This document shows, one piece after another, positions 24,282-32,470 of a DNA stretch of 64,000 bases (its first letter is position 1; each line of letters opens with the position of its first letter). Made by a program: the position numbers and the translations under genes. Below the pieces are notes generated by a model, which saw nothing but the letters and a program-made list of their open reading frames with translations, had not been told where the DNA came from and did not search any database. This DNA comes from Nitratireductor pacificus pht-3B (lineage in GTDB: Bacteria; Pseudomonadota; Alphaproteobacteria; Rhizobiales; Rhizobiaceae), in contig NZ_AMRM01000005.1 in assembly GCF_000300335.1 (NCBI RefSeq), positions 1 through 64,000 on the forward strand, written 5' to 3'.

Positions 24282-25196
24282 ATGCGTAACAGCGTTGCTT
24301 CCGGGGGGCACATGCTCTTGTTCGCCGCCCTGCTCGGCAGCAGTCTGTCCGCCATCGCAGCGGATCTCGACATCCCCACCCCGCCTCCATTCCCATCCAG
24401 CGACGAAAAAGCTGGCAGAAACGCCCCAGTTCTTCCTCTCAGGACCGAACTGTCGGGCTTCGTCGAGGTCAGCCGCGCCGGCACGACCCTCCGCGGCGAC
24501 GACGCCAACAGCAAGGGCCGGCACTGGGAGTTGCGCGGCACCGGCAACTGGGGCGCCGGCAGCGACTGGAACCTGCAGATGGACGGGACCTACCAAAGGG
24601 CGTCCCAGGCAGGGGCCAAGGCCAACAGCTTTTCGGTGACCGGGCACGGCTATTTCCGGCAACCGGAAAAGTATGCGGTCGGCGTCTATGCCGGAATGAC
24701 GAGACTGTCCGAGTCCAGCGCGCTGCCGCAGCTCGCCGCGATCAACCTCTCGCAGGAAGCAAAGATCGTTTCCGGCGGGCTGGAGACCGCATACTTCCTC
24801 TCGCAGGCGACGGTTTTCGCACGGATCGGGTTCGGGAAAATCCTCGCTGAAGGTCCGGATCTCGACCAATCCGCACTGGATGCGGGCGCGCGCTACTACT
24901 TCACCGACAATCTCCGTCTGGACCTGGAGGGCGGTTTCCGGCACCGGCGGACGGACCACGTGAAGGCAAACGTGCTGTCCATCGGAACCACCGCGAACTA
25001 CCGGCTGCCGAACAACCCGATCAGCGCTTTTGGCGGCTACCGCTTCGAGGGGTTTTCCGGCAAGCGGAACGGTGCCGTCTTCGGCGGCAAGACGCATGGG
25101 TTTCTGGTCGGCCTCAGATATCACTTCGGCTCCGAGAGCCTCAAGGACGAGGAACGCACGGGACCGCTTTGGTCCAGCCGGCACGACGGCTTCTGA
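24282..25196 (+). CDS. Outer-membrane beta-barrel protein, unknown
   Basis: A 304-residue exported protein. Signal peptide MRNSVASGGHMLLFAALLGS with cleavage after SAIAA, then a Pro-rich linker. About 8-12 amphipathic strands follow (for example WELRGTGNWGAGSDWNLQMDG, YAVGVYAGMTRL, ARYYFTDNLRLDLEGGFRHRR, HGFLVGLRYHFGSES). It ends in HDGF, a C-terminal Phe as expected for BamA-dependent insertion. The glycine-rich strand pattern resembles porin-like or OmpW/Omp25-type small barrels, but I cannot assign a family. AAATGCGT... follows a CGGAGACGAAA ribosome site. It has its own promoter and no operon partner. Confidence 0.8.
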   Translation: MRNSVASGGHMLLFAALLGSSLSAIAADLDIPTPPPFPSSDEKAGRNAPVLPLRTELSGFVEVSRAGTTLRGDDANSKGRHWELRGTGNWGAGSDWNLQMDGTYQRASQAGAKANSFSVTGHGYFRQPEKYAVGVYAGMTRLSESSALPQLAAINLSQEAKIVSGGLETAYFLSQATVFARIGFGKILAEGPDLDQSALDAGARYYFTDNLRLDLEGGFRHRRTDHVKANVLSIGTTANYRLPNNPISAFGGYRFEGFSGKRNGAVFGGKTHGFLVGLRYHFGSESLKDEERTGPLWSSRHDGF

Positions 25197-25274
25197 GCCT
25201 GGGGGGAGTGATGCAGCAGCCCGGCAATGCCGGGCGCTCGCCCCCGCCGCGCGCGGTTTCCCACGCGATCTTGG

Positions 25275-25297
25275 TCGATTACGCTTAAGGTAATCGA
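25275..25297. promoter_or_regulatory. Operator-like palindrome before the XRE regulator
   Basis: TCGATTAC (25275-25282), GCTTAAG spacer, GTAATCGA (25290-25297): 8-base perfect arms with 7 bases between. It ends 31 bases before the regulator start, overlapping where its promoter must be. Two-fold symmetry and position point to autoregulation by a dimeric helix-turn-helix protein. Confidence 0.6.
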
Positions 25298-25328
25298 AAC
25301 GATGATATCGATGCGCTAATCTCCCCGC

Positions 25329-26147
25329 ATGATCGAGATGGACACGACACGCAGCATCACCGGGGTCGGCGACCTGTTGCGCGAATGGCGACAGCGCCGC
25401 CGGATGAGCCAGCTGCACCTGTCGCTGGAGGCAGGAATCTCGCAGCGCCACCTGAGCTTCGTCGAAAGCGGCCGTTCCGCGCCGTCGCGTGAGATGGTCC
25501 TGCATCTGTCGGAGTGCCTGTCGATGCCGCTCAGGCAACGCAACCAGATGCTTCTGGCGGCGGGCTACGCGCCCGGCTTCTCCGAGCGGTCGCTGGACGA
25601 CCCCGCCCTGAAGCCGGCGATGGATGCGGTGCAGCTCGTGCTGGACGGCCATGCGCCGAACCCGGCCCTCGCCATCGACCGCCACTGGACCATGGTCGCA
25701 GCCAACAGCGCGCTGAAGCCGCTGCTCGCCCATGTGCGCGACGCGGCGCTTCTGCAGCCGCCGGTCAATGTCCTGCGGCTCAGCCTCCATCCCGAGGGGC
25801 TTGCCTCCATCATCGTCAACCTGGAGGCATGGCGCGGCCATGCGCTGGGACGGCTGAAGGAGCTGAACGACCGCTATGCCGATCCGGCCCTGGCGGCGCT
25901 GGAGAAGGAGCTGGCCGCCTATCCGCGGCGCGATCCGGGACCCCAGCCGCAATCGACGGAGGCCGAGCGGATCGCCATTCCGCTGCGCCTCAGGATCGGC
26001 GGCGAGGAACTGTCCTTCATCACGACGACCACAGTCTTCGGCACGCCGCTCGATGTCAGCCTGTCCGAACTGGCGATCGAGAGCTTCTTTCCGACCGACC
26101 ACGCCACCGCCGCCTATCTGCGGCGGCAGCATGAGGCGATCTCATGA
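25329..26147 (+). CDS. XRE-family regulator with MmyB-like ligand-binding domain
   Basis: A 272-residue regulator. The Cro/C1 helix-turn-helix (about 10-70) reads LREWRQRRRMSQLHLSLEAG, then ISQRHLSFVESGRSAPSREMV. A C-terminal domain of the MmyB type (about 100-265) has ALAIDRHWTMVAANSALKPLL and ends ELAIESFFPTDHATAAYLRR. In this family the C-terminal PAS-like domain is thought to bind a small hydrophobic ligand (a fatty acid in one structure), altering repression. ATG 25329 and ATG 25338 are both possible; no strong ribosome site is seen. An 8-bp-arm palindrome lies just upstream. It converges on the EamA transporter gene, the two ends being joined by a tandem duplication. Confidence 0.88.
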   Translation: MIEMDTTRSITGVGDLLREWRQRRRMSQLHLSLEAGISQRHLSFVESGRSAPSREMVLHLSECLSMPLRQRNQMLLAAGYAPGFSERSLDDPALKPAMDAVQLVLDGHAPNPALAIDRHWTMVAANSALKPLLAHVRDAALLQPPVNVLRLSLHPEGLASIIVNLEAWRGHALGRLKELNDRYADPALAALEKELAAYPRRDPGPQPQSTEAERIAIPLRLRIGGEELSFITTTTVFGTPLDVSLSELAIESFFPTDHATAAYLRRQHEAIS

Positions 26148-26192
26148 ACTGGGCGGCACGAAGCGACTTCATGAGCTGGGCGGCACGAAGCG
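26142..26192. repeat. 27-bp tandem duplication containing both stop codons
   Basis: Unit 1 (26142-26168) and unit 2 (26169-26192, then diverging) both read TCATGA, then A or G, then CTGGGCGGCACGAAGCG. TCATGA provides a TGA on each strand. The plus-strand XRE gene stops in unit 1 and the minus-strand transporter stops in unit 2. Only one difference in 24 bases, so the duplication looks recent. Confidence 0.8.
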
Positions 26193-27122
26193 CCGGGCGG
26201 CGAGGTTCTTCAGGCCGAGCTGGCGTTCCCGCCAGATAATGAAAAGGCCGGCCCCGATGACGACGACGCCGCCGATCAGCGTGTAAAGCGTCGGGATGTC
26301 GCCGAAGACGAAATAGCCGACGATGATCGCCAGGATCATCGAGGTGTATTCGAAAGGCGCGATGGTCGACAGCTCCGCATGGCGGTAGCACTCGGTCATC
26401 AGGATCTGCGCGACGCCGCCGCAGACGCCGGCGCCCGCCAGCGCCAAGTACTGATCCCGTGACAGATCGGCCCAGCCGAACGGAATGGTGGACAGCGCCA
26501 GAACCGTCGCCGTCACGGAGAACCAGAGCACGATGGTCGCCGTCTTCTCGGTCTGGACCAGTTTGCGCACAAGAAGCATGGCGACGGCGGAGCCGGCCGC
26601 TGCGCAGAGGATGGCGATCACGCCGACCGCCTCCCCGGCTCCCATCCCGGCGCTGCCCGTCAGGAGCGTCAGCTTCGGCCAGGCGATGATGATCACGCCG
26701 ACAAAGCCGACGATGACCGCGCTCCAGCGATAAACGCGCACCACCTCGCCCATGAAGATCGCGGAAAAGACCACGACGATGAGCGGCTGCGCATAGTTCA
26801 GGGTGATCGCATCCGGCAATGGCAGGCGCGTTAGGCCGAAGAAGCCCAGCCCCATGGCGGTGACGCCGACCAGGCCGCGCATGATGTGGCTGACGGGGTG
26901 CGTGGTGCGGAAAGCGGTCGCAAGCTCACGCCGCCAGGCGAGCATGGCAAGGATCGGGAAGATGGCGAAGAAGGACCGGTAAAAGACGATCTGCCCCGCC
27001 GGCAGCGTCCCCGCCGACTTGATCAGCGAGGACATGACCACGAAGATGGAAACCGAAACGATCTTGAGCGCGATGCCAATCAGAGGCTGGCGTTCGACGC
27101 CAAGTTCCGTCACGGCGGGCAT
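26169..27122 (-). CDS. EamA-family (drug/metabolite superfamily) transporter
   Basis: A 317-residue inner-membrane protein with ten predicted helices in two EamA repeats (about 14-145 and 160-300). Repeat 1 contains IVFYRSFFAIFPILAML and MRGLVGVTAMGLGFFGLTRLPLPDAITLNYAQPLIVVVFSA in pieces; repeat 2 contains GVCGGVAQILMTECYRHAELSTIAPFEYTSM and IPTLYTLIGGVVVIGAGLFIIWRER. The YRSFFA and AELSTIAPFEY motifs are common in the RhaT/YdcZ-like exporters, including SAM and riboflavin transporter relatives in rhizobia. Substrate unknown. The start at 27122 opens directly into the first helix after a short polar tail. The C-terminus (RRFVPPSS) lies in a local tandem duplication. Confidence 0.85.
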   Translation of the reverse strand: MPAVTELGVERQPLIGIALKIVSVSIFVVMSSLIKSAGTLPAGQIVFYRSFFAIFPILAMLAWRRELATAFRTTHPVSHIMRGLVGVTAMGLGFFGLTRLPLPDAITLNYAQPLIVVVFSAIFMGEVVRVYRWSAVIVGFVGVIIIAWPKLTLLTGSAGMGAGEAVGVIAILCAAAGSAVAMLLVRKLVQTEKTATIVLWFSVTATVLALSTIPFGWADLSRDQYLALAGAGVCGGVAQILMTECYRHAELSTIAPFEYTSMILAIIVGYFVFGDIPTLYTLIGGVVVIGAGLFIIWRERQLGLKNLAARRFVPPSS

Positions 27123-27187
27123 GGTCTACGACCTCATCGAGGCAATGCCCGCCGCAGGTAACGGCGGGACGGAAGAAGAAGCATCGC

Positions 27188-29497
27188 TCACGATCGGCTC
27201 TCGGCCTCGCGGATCGCCTGCCAGACGCGCGACGGCGTCGTGGGCATGTCGATGTGGCGCACGCCATGAGCGCGGTAGAGCGCATCGGTCACGGCGTTGA
27301 GCACCGCCGGCGTCGCGCCGATGGTGCCGGCCTCGCCCGCGCCCTTGATGCCCAGCGCATTGGTGGTGGACGGCACGTTGCGCGTTTCGAAATGGATGAA
27401 GGGCAGGTCGTCGGCGCGTGGCATGGCGTAGTCCATGAAGCTCGCCGTCACCAATTGCCCGTCGTCGGAATAGACTGTGTCCTCGGTCAGCGCCTGGCCC
27501 AGTCCCTGGGCAACGCCGCCATGCACCTGGCCGGCCAGCAGGATCGGGTTCACCGTCGCGCCGAAATCATCGACGATCCAGTACCCGGCAACGACTACCT
27601 TGCCGGTCGCGGGGTCGATCTCGACCTCGCAGACATGGGTGCCGTTGGGATAGGTCGCCTCCTCCTGCACGAACTCGCCAAAGCCCTGCAGGTCCTCCGG
27701 CTGCCGGGCGGCCCGGGCGATGCCCGCGAAATCGACCTGCCGGTCCGTCCCGACGATCCGCGCGGCCCCGCCGACCAGCTCGATATCGTCAACCGACGCT
27801 TCCAGCTCATCGGCAGCAACCCGGCGGATCTTCTCGGCAAGGTCCTCGCCGGCCCGGGCGGCCGAAACGCCGCCGAGCGGGATCGAGCGCGAACCGCCGG
27901 TGCCGCCACCGGAGGCGAGCTCGTCCGTATCGCCCTGACGCACGGTGATCCTGTCGATGTCGATGTTCAGCTTCTCGGCAACGAACTGCGCATAGGCGGT
28001 GGCGTGACCCTGGCCGTTCGACTGGGTTCCGATCAGCAGCGTCACCGAGCCATCGCCCTCAAGCCGCACATGGGCGGGCTCCGACCCGGCGAAGGCGCAG
28101 GCCTCGATATAGGTGGCCATGCCGATGCCGCGCAGCTTTCCGCGCGTCTTCGCTTCGGCAGCGCGGGCGTCGAAATCCCGCCAGCCCGAACGCTCGATGG
28201 CGAGGTCCATATGCGCCTCGAACTCACCGACATCGTAGAGCCGGCCGGTCTGGGTGCGGTAGGGAAACTGCTCGGGCCTGATGAAGTTGCGGCGGCGGAT
28301 TTCCTCGCGTCCGACATTCAGATCACGGGCGCAGGCATCGACCAGTTTTTCCAAAAGGAAAGCGGCTTCCGGGCGGCCGGCGCCGCGATAGGCATCGACG
28401 GGACAGGTGTTCGTGTAGACGCCATGGATCGCCACGTCGAGCGCCTGGATATCGTAGACGCCGGTCGACATGCTCGCGCCGACATAGGGGATGAACGGCG
28501 CGTATTGCGAGATATAGGCGCCCATGTTGGCGGTCAGGCTGGCGCGCAGCGCGAGGAAGCGCCCTTCCCCATCAAGCGCCATCTCGGCGGTGACGACATT
28601 GTCGCGCCCCTGCGCGTCGGTCATGAAATGCTCGCTGCGATCGCCGGTCCACTTGACCGGGCGGCCGAGCCGGCGGGCAGCCTCCATCACCATGGCGTAT
28701 TCGCGATAGACGAAGGATTTCGGGCCGAAGCCGCCGCCCACATCGGGCGTGACGACGCGCAGCTGCCGCGGCTCGATGCCGAAGACGCGGCCCAGAATGC
28801 CCTGCATGGAATGGACGCCCTGCGAGCCGGTGGTCAGGACGAAGCGGTCCTCGTCGGCGCGCCATTCGGCAAGCGCGGCGCGCGGCTCCATGTAGTTGCA
28901 CACCAGCCGGTTGTTGACGAACTCGATGCGCGTCACATGCCCGGCCCGGTCGAAGGCGGCGTCCGACTTCGCCTTGTCGCCGATCTGGTAGAGGAAGGCG
29001 CGGTTGGAGCCGAGTTCAGGCCAGACCAGCGGCGCTTCGTCGGAAAGGGCGTCCGCGGTGCTGGCGATCGCCTCCTCGTCCTCGAAATCGATGTCGATCA
29101 TCTCGGCAGCGTCCTGCGCCTGGGCGCGGGTCTCGGCAACGACGAGCGCCACCGCATCGCCGACATAGTGGACCCGGTCGCGGCACAGGATCGGAATGTC
29201 GCGCGTAGGGGCGCGGGTACCATCCGGCTGCTTCTGCATCGCGCCGGACTTGAGATCCGCCAGATGTGCCAGATCAGCGCCGGTCAACACCAGATGCACG
29301 CCCGGCGCGGCGCTTGCCTCGTCGGTCGAGGCGATGGTGAAACCCGCCTTGGCGACCGGCGAGCGCAGCACATAGAGATGCAGCGTGCCCTCGGGCGAGA
29401 AGTCGTCCGTGTAGCGGCCCTTTCCCGTGATGAAGGCGGCGTCCTCCTTACGGCGAACGGAAGCGCCCATTCCGAATTTCGGCGTCATCACAGTCAT
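27188..29497 (-). CDS. Molybdopterin-binding hydroxylase large subunit, CoxL form-II-like
   Basis: A 769-residue xanthine-oxidase family large subunit that would hold the molybdenum cofactor. It contains the N-terminal ald_Xan_dh_C domain (GKGRYTDDF, YVLRSPVAKAGF), the cofactor domain (GGGFGPKSFVYREYAMVMEAAR) and the active-site loop AYRGAGRPEA at about 368-377. AYRGAGR is the form II CO-dehydrogenase-like signature; form I (true CO oxidation) has AYRCSFR, so CO is an unlikely main substrate. Further motifs are GTQSNGQGHATAY and the catalytic-Glu region KGAGEAGTIGATPAVLNAV. The enzyme normally needs a 2Fe-2S and an FAD subunit; neither gene is adjacent, so partners must be elsewhere. AGAAGGAATTCCCC precedes the ATG. 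Substrate unknown (an aldehyde, N-heterocycle or similar). Confidence 0.88.
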   Translation of the reverse strand: MTVMTPKFGMGASVRRKEDAAFITGKGRYTDDFSPEGTLHLYVLRSPVAKAGFTIASTDEASAAPGVHLVLTGADLAHLADLKSGAMQKQPDGTRAPTRDIPILCRDRVHYVGDAVALVVAETRAQAQDAAEMIDIDFEDEEAIASTADALSDEAPLVWPELGSNRAFLYQIGDKAKSDAAFDRAGHVTRIEFVNNRLVCNYMEPRAALAEWRADEDRFVLTTGSQGVHSMQGILGRVFGIEPRQLRVVTPDVGGGFGPKSFVYREYAMVMEAARRLGRPVKWTGDRSEHFMTDAQGRDNVVTAEMALDGEGRFLALRASLTANMGAYISQYAPFIPYVGASMSTGVYDIQALDVAIHGVYTNTCPVDAYRGAGRPEAAFLLEKLVDACARDLNVGREEIRRRNFIRPEQFPYRTQTGRLYDVGEFEAHMDLAIERSGWRDFDARAAEAKTRGKLRGIGMATYIEACAFAGSEPAHVRLEGDGSVTLLIGTQSNGQGHATAYAQFVAEKLNIDIDRITVRQGDTDELASGGGTGGSRSIPLGGVSAARAGEDLAEKIRRVAADELEASVDDIELVGGAARIVGTDRQVDFAGIARAARQPEDLQGFGEFVQEEATYPNGTHVCEVEIDPATGKVVVAGYWIVDDFGATVNPILLAGQVHGGVAQGLGQALTEDTVYSDDGQLVTASFMDYAMPRADDLPFIHFETRNVPSTTNALGIKGAGEAGTIGATPAVLNAVTDALYRAHGVRHIDMPTTPSRVWQAIREAESRS

Positions 29498-29609
29498 GGG
29501 GAATTCCTTCTGGCCAAGGGCAGCCTGGCCGACGTCGCGTTTGCGGGCTGGAAACAGTCGGCGATATTCGCAACCTTAGTTTTGTCGAGGCATATGATTG
29601 TGTAAAGAG

Positions 29610-29628
29610 CAACAATCCAAATTTGTTG
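29610..29628. promoter_or_regulatory. Palindrome between the molybdoenzyme and pepN genes
   Basis: CAACAA (29610-29615), TCCAAAT, TTGTTG (29623-29628) in the 183-base AT-rich divergent gap. Six-base perfect arms with a 7-base spacer suggest a dimeric repressor or activator site. The regulator is not identifiable. Confidence 0.35.
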
Positions 29629-29680
29629 GACCAGCGACGGGACAAATTGCGGTCACCCGGGCGAGGTCGTAGGAAGAAAC

Positions 29681-32329
29681 ATGATGCTCAAGGACAACGG
29701 CCAGGTTTTTCGGCTCGAGGATTATCGCGAGAGCGACTATCTCATTCCCGAGGTGACCCTCACATTCCAGCTCGGGCCCGCGGAAACGCTGGTCACGGCG
29801 GTGCTGAAGGTCGAACGCCGGCAGGGCGTCGCGGTGACGGCGCCGCTGACGCTGGACGGCGACGGCCTGGTGCTGGCGGGGCTGGCGGTGAACGGCGCCA
29901 AGGCGGATGCGACGACCTTCGAGGCCTCCCCCGACAGACTGATCCTCCGCAAGACGCCGCATGCCGCGCGGTTCGAACTGACCATCGAGACGCGGCTTTC
30001 GCCCACCAAGAACAAGGCGCTGATGGGGCTTTACGTCTCGAACGGGGTGTTCTGCACCCAGTGCGAGGCGGAGGGTTTCCGTCGCATCACCTATTTCCTC
30101 GACCGGCCCGACGTCCTCAGCGTCTACACGGTGCGCATCGAAGCGGACCGCAAGGAGGCGCCGCTCCTGCTGTCGAACGGCAATCCGGTCGAGAAGGGCG
30201 CGCTCGACGCGGAGCGGCACTTTGCCGTCTGGCACGATCCCCATCCGAAGCCCTCCTATCTGTTCGCGCTGGTGGCCGGTGACCTCGGCGCGGTGACCGA
30301 CAGCTTCACCACCGCCTCGGGCCGCGCGGTCGACCTGGCGATCTATGTCGAGCACGGCAAGGAGGAGCGCGCGGCCTATGCGATGGATTCCCTGAAACGC
30401 TCGATGCGCTGGGACGAGGAGCGGTTCGGCAGGGAATACGATCTCGACGTGTTCAACATCGTCGCCGTGTCGGATTTCAACATGGGCGCGATGGAGAACA
30501 AGGGCCTCAACGTCTTCAACGACAAATATGTGCTCGCCGACGCGGACACGGCGACGGATCTGGATTTCGCCAATATCGAGGCGATCATCGCGCACGAGTA
30601 TTTCCATAATTGGACAGGTAACAGAATCACTTGCCGCGACTGGTTCCAGCTTTGCCTGAAGGAGGGCCTGACGGTCTTCCGCGACCACGAGTTCTCCGCC
30701 GACCAGCGCTCGCGAGCCGTCAAGCGCATCGCGGAGGTGCGGGCGCTGCGCGCGCACCAGTTTCCGGAGGACCAGGGACCGCTGGCGCATCCGGTGCGGC
30801 CGCGCCGCTTCCGCGAGATCAACAATTTCTACACGGCGACCGTCTACGAAAAGGGTTCCGAGGTGGTGCGGATGATCCGTACCGTGCTCGGCCAGGACGC
30901 CTTCCGCGCCGGCATGGATCTGTATTTCGAGCGGCATGACGGGCAGGCCGTCACCATCGAGGATTTCATCAAGGCTTTCGAGGACGCGTCCGGCCGCGAC
31001 CTGGCGCAATTCTCCCTGTGGTACCATCAGGCCGGGACGCCCAATGTCGCGATCGCCACGCGCCACGACGCGAGGGAGGGCACGCTGACGGTGGAAATCG
31101 AGCAGTCCGTGCCGCCCACCCCTTCCGAAAGCCGCAAGCGGCTGATGCACATCCCCCTCGCCTTCGGGCTGGTCGGGCCGGACGGCCAGGACATGGCCTA
31201 TGAAAGCGCTGAAGGCGCGACTGTCGAGGACGGCGTCATCCATCTGCGCAAGCGGCATCATACGGTCCGCTTCAGCGGCCTGAAGGCGCGGCCGGTCCTG
31301 TCGATCAACCGCGGCTTCTCGGCCCCCGTCACCATGGCTGCCAGCAGCGTGGCGAAGGAGCGGCTGTTCCTCGCCCGGCACGACCGCGACCCCTATTCGC
31401 GCTGGCAGGCGCTCAATACGCTCTTCACCGAGGCGCTGATCTCTGCGACCCGGCGCAAGCGCGGCGGGCGGCAGCTCGCCTTCCCCGACGAGCTGGTGGG
31501 TCTGGCGGTCGAGCTTGCCGGCGACGGCGCGCTGGAAGCGGCGTTCCGGGCGCTGGCCCTGACGCTGCCCGCGGAGGCCGACATCGCGCGCGAGATCGGC
31601 GAGAACATCGACCCGGATGCCATCTACGCGGCCCGCATGGCGCTGCTTTCGACGATCGCCGAGGCGGGACGCGGGGACTTCGCCGGCCTTCACGCCAGCC
31701 TGCACGACAATGCGCCATTCGCGCCCGACGCGGCAGGCGCCGGGCGGCGTGCCCTGCGCAATGCGCTAATCGAGTACATGGCGCTGGCGGCCGGCGACCC
31801 CGGCCCCGCCCGCGAGCAGTTCGACACGGCCGACAACATGACCGAGCGGGCGGCGGCGCTGACCGTCCTGGCGCATCATTTCCCGAAGCACGGGGACAGC
31901 CGCGAGGCGCTCGCCAGGCTGGAAGCACAGTATCGCGACAATCCGCTGGTGCTCGACAAATGGTTCCAGATCCAGGCGATGATCCCCTCCTCCGATACGG
32001 TGGAGCTGATGCGCGAGCTGATGGGACATGCCCATTTCTCGCTGACCAATCCGAACCGGGTGCGGGCGCTGATCGGCACATTCGCCATGGCTAACCAAAC
32101 CGCCTTCCACAGTGCGGACGGCTCCGGGTACCGGCTGGTGGCCGATACGGTGATGGCGCTCGAGAAGCACAACCCGCAGGTGTCGGCCCGGCTCGCCACC
32201 GCGTTCCGCTCCTGGCGCTCGCTGGAAAGCGGCCGGCGCGAGCACGCCCGGCTCGTGCTCGCCGATATGGCCCAGCGCAAGAACCTGTCGCGCGACCTGG
32301 CCGACATCGTCGAGCGGACCCTGGCCTGA
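29681..32329 (+). CDS. pepN: Aminopeptidase N (M1 family)
   Basis: An 882-residue cytoplasmic zinc aminopeptidase, the usual size for proteobacterial PepN (E. coli 870). It removes N-terminal residues from peptides during protein turnover. The exopeptidase signature GAMEN is at about 269-273, and the zinc motif HEYFHNWTGN (HExxH) begins at about residue 305 with the third ligand Glu in LKEGLTVFRD. The N-terminal beta domain starts at LEDYRESDYLIPEVTLTFQL, and the C-terminal alpha-helical domain holds the NPNRVRALIGTFAMAN and HKNPQVSARL-like (EKHNPQVSARLATAFRSW) motifs typical of the PepN subfamily. Two adjacent ATGs (29681, 29684) follow AGGAAG. It is upstream of the PleC-like kinase gene, as in other rhizobia, with a 141-base gap. 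Confidence 0.95.
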   Translation: MMLKDNGQVFRLEDYRESDYLIPEVTLTFQLGPAETLVTAVLKVERRQGVAVTAPLTLDGDGLVLAGLAVNGAKADATTFEASPDRLILRKTPHAARFELTIETRLSPTKNKALMGLYVSNGVFCTQCEAEGFRRITYFLDRPDVLSVYTVRIEADRKEAPLLLSNGNPVEKGALDAERHFAVWHDPHPKPSYLFALVAGDLGAVTDSFTTASGRAVDLAIYVEHGKEERAAYAMDSLKRSMRWDEERFGREYDLDVFNIVAVSDFNMGAMENKGLNVFNDKYVLADADTATDLDFANIEAIIAHEYFHNWTGNRITCRDWFQLCLKEGLTVFRDHEFSADQRSRAVKRIAEVRALRAHQFPEDQGPLAHPVRPRRFREINNFYTATVYEKGSEVVRMIRTVLGQDAFRAGMDLYFERHDGQAVTIEDFIKAFEDASGRDLAQFSLWYHQAGTPNVAIATRHDAREGTLTVEIEQSVPPTPSESRKRLMHIPLAFGLVGPDGQDMAYESAEGATVEDGVIHLRKRHHTVRFSGLKARPVLSINRGFSAPVTMAASSVAKERLFLARHDRDPYSRWQALNTLFTEALISATRRKRGGRQLAFPDELVGLAVELAGDGALEAAFRALALTLPAEADIAREIGENIDPDAIYAARMALLSTIAEAGRGDFAGLHASLHDNAPFAPDAAGAGRRALRNALIEYMALAAGDPGPAREQFDTADNMTERAAALTVLAHHFPKHGDSREALARLEAQYRDNPLVLDKWFQIQAMIPSSDTVELMRELMGHAHFSLTNPNRVRALIGTFAMANQTAFHSADGSGYRLVADTVMALEKHNPQVSARLATAFRSWRSLESGRREHARLVLADMAQRKNLSRDLADIVERTLA

Positions 32330-32385
32330 GGACAGCCAATACGGAGCCCGTTAGGTAGTTTTTTACGATCGCTACTGGACAAGGC

Positions 32386-32436
32386 GAATCACCTTTGATT
32401 CCTTATGGATGATTCGGCTGTAGGCGGTACCGAATC
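32386..32436. promoter_or_regulatory. Cluster of four GANTC (CcrM) sites upstream of the PleC-like kinase
   Basis: GAATC at 32386 and 32432 and GATTC at 32397 and 32411: four GANTC sites in 51 bases. CGAATCACCT occurs twice (32385 and 32431), and GATTCGG/CCGAATC (32411, 32430) form a stem. GANTC is the target of the cell-cycle methyltransferase CcrM in Caulobacter and rhizobia, and promoter GANTC sites couple transcription to replication. The sites end 35 bases before the preferred kinase start. Confidence 0.65.
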
Positions 32437-32470
32437 ACCTGACTTAACGAGGAACGAGGGAGCCCGTCGG

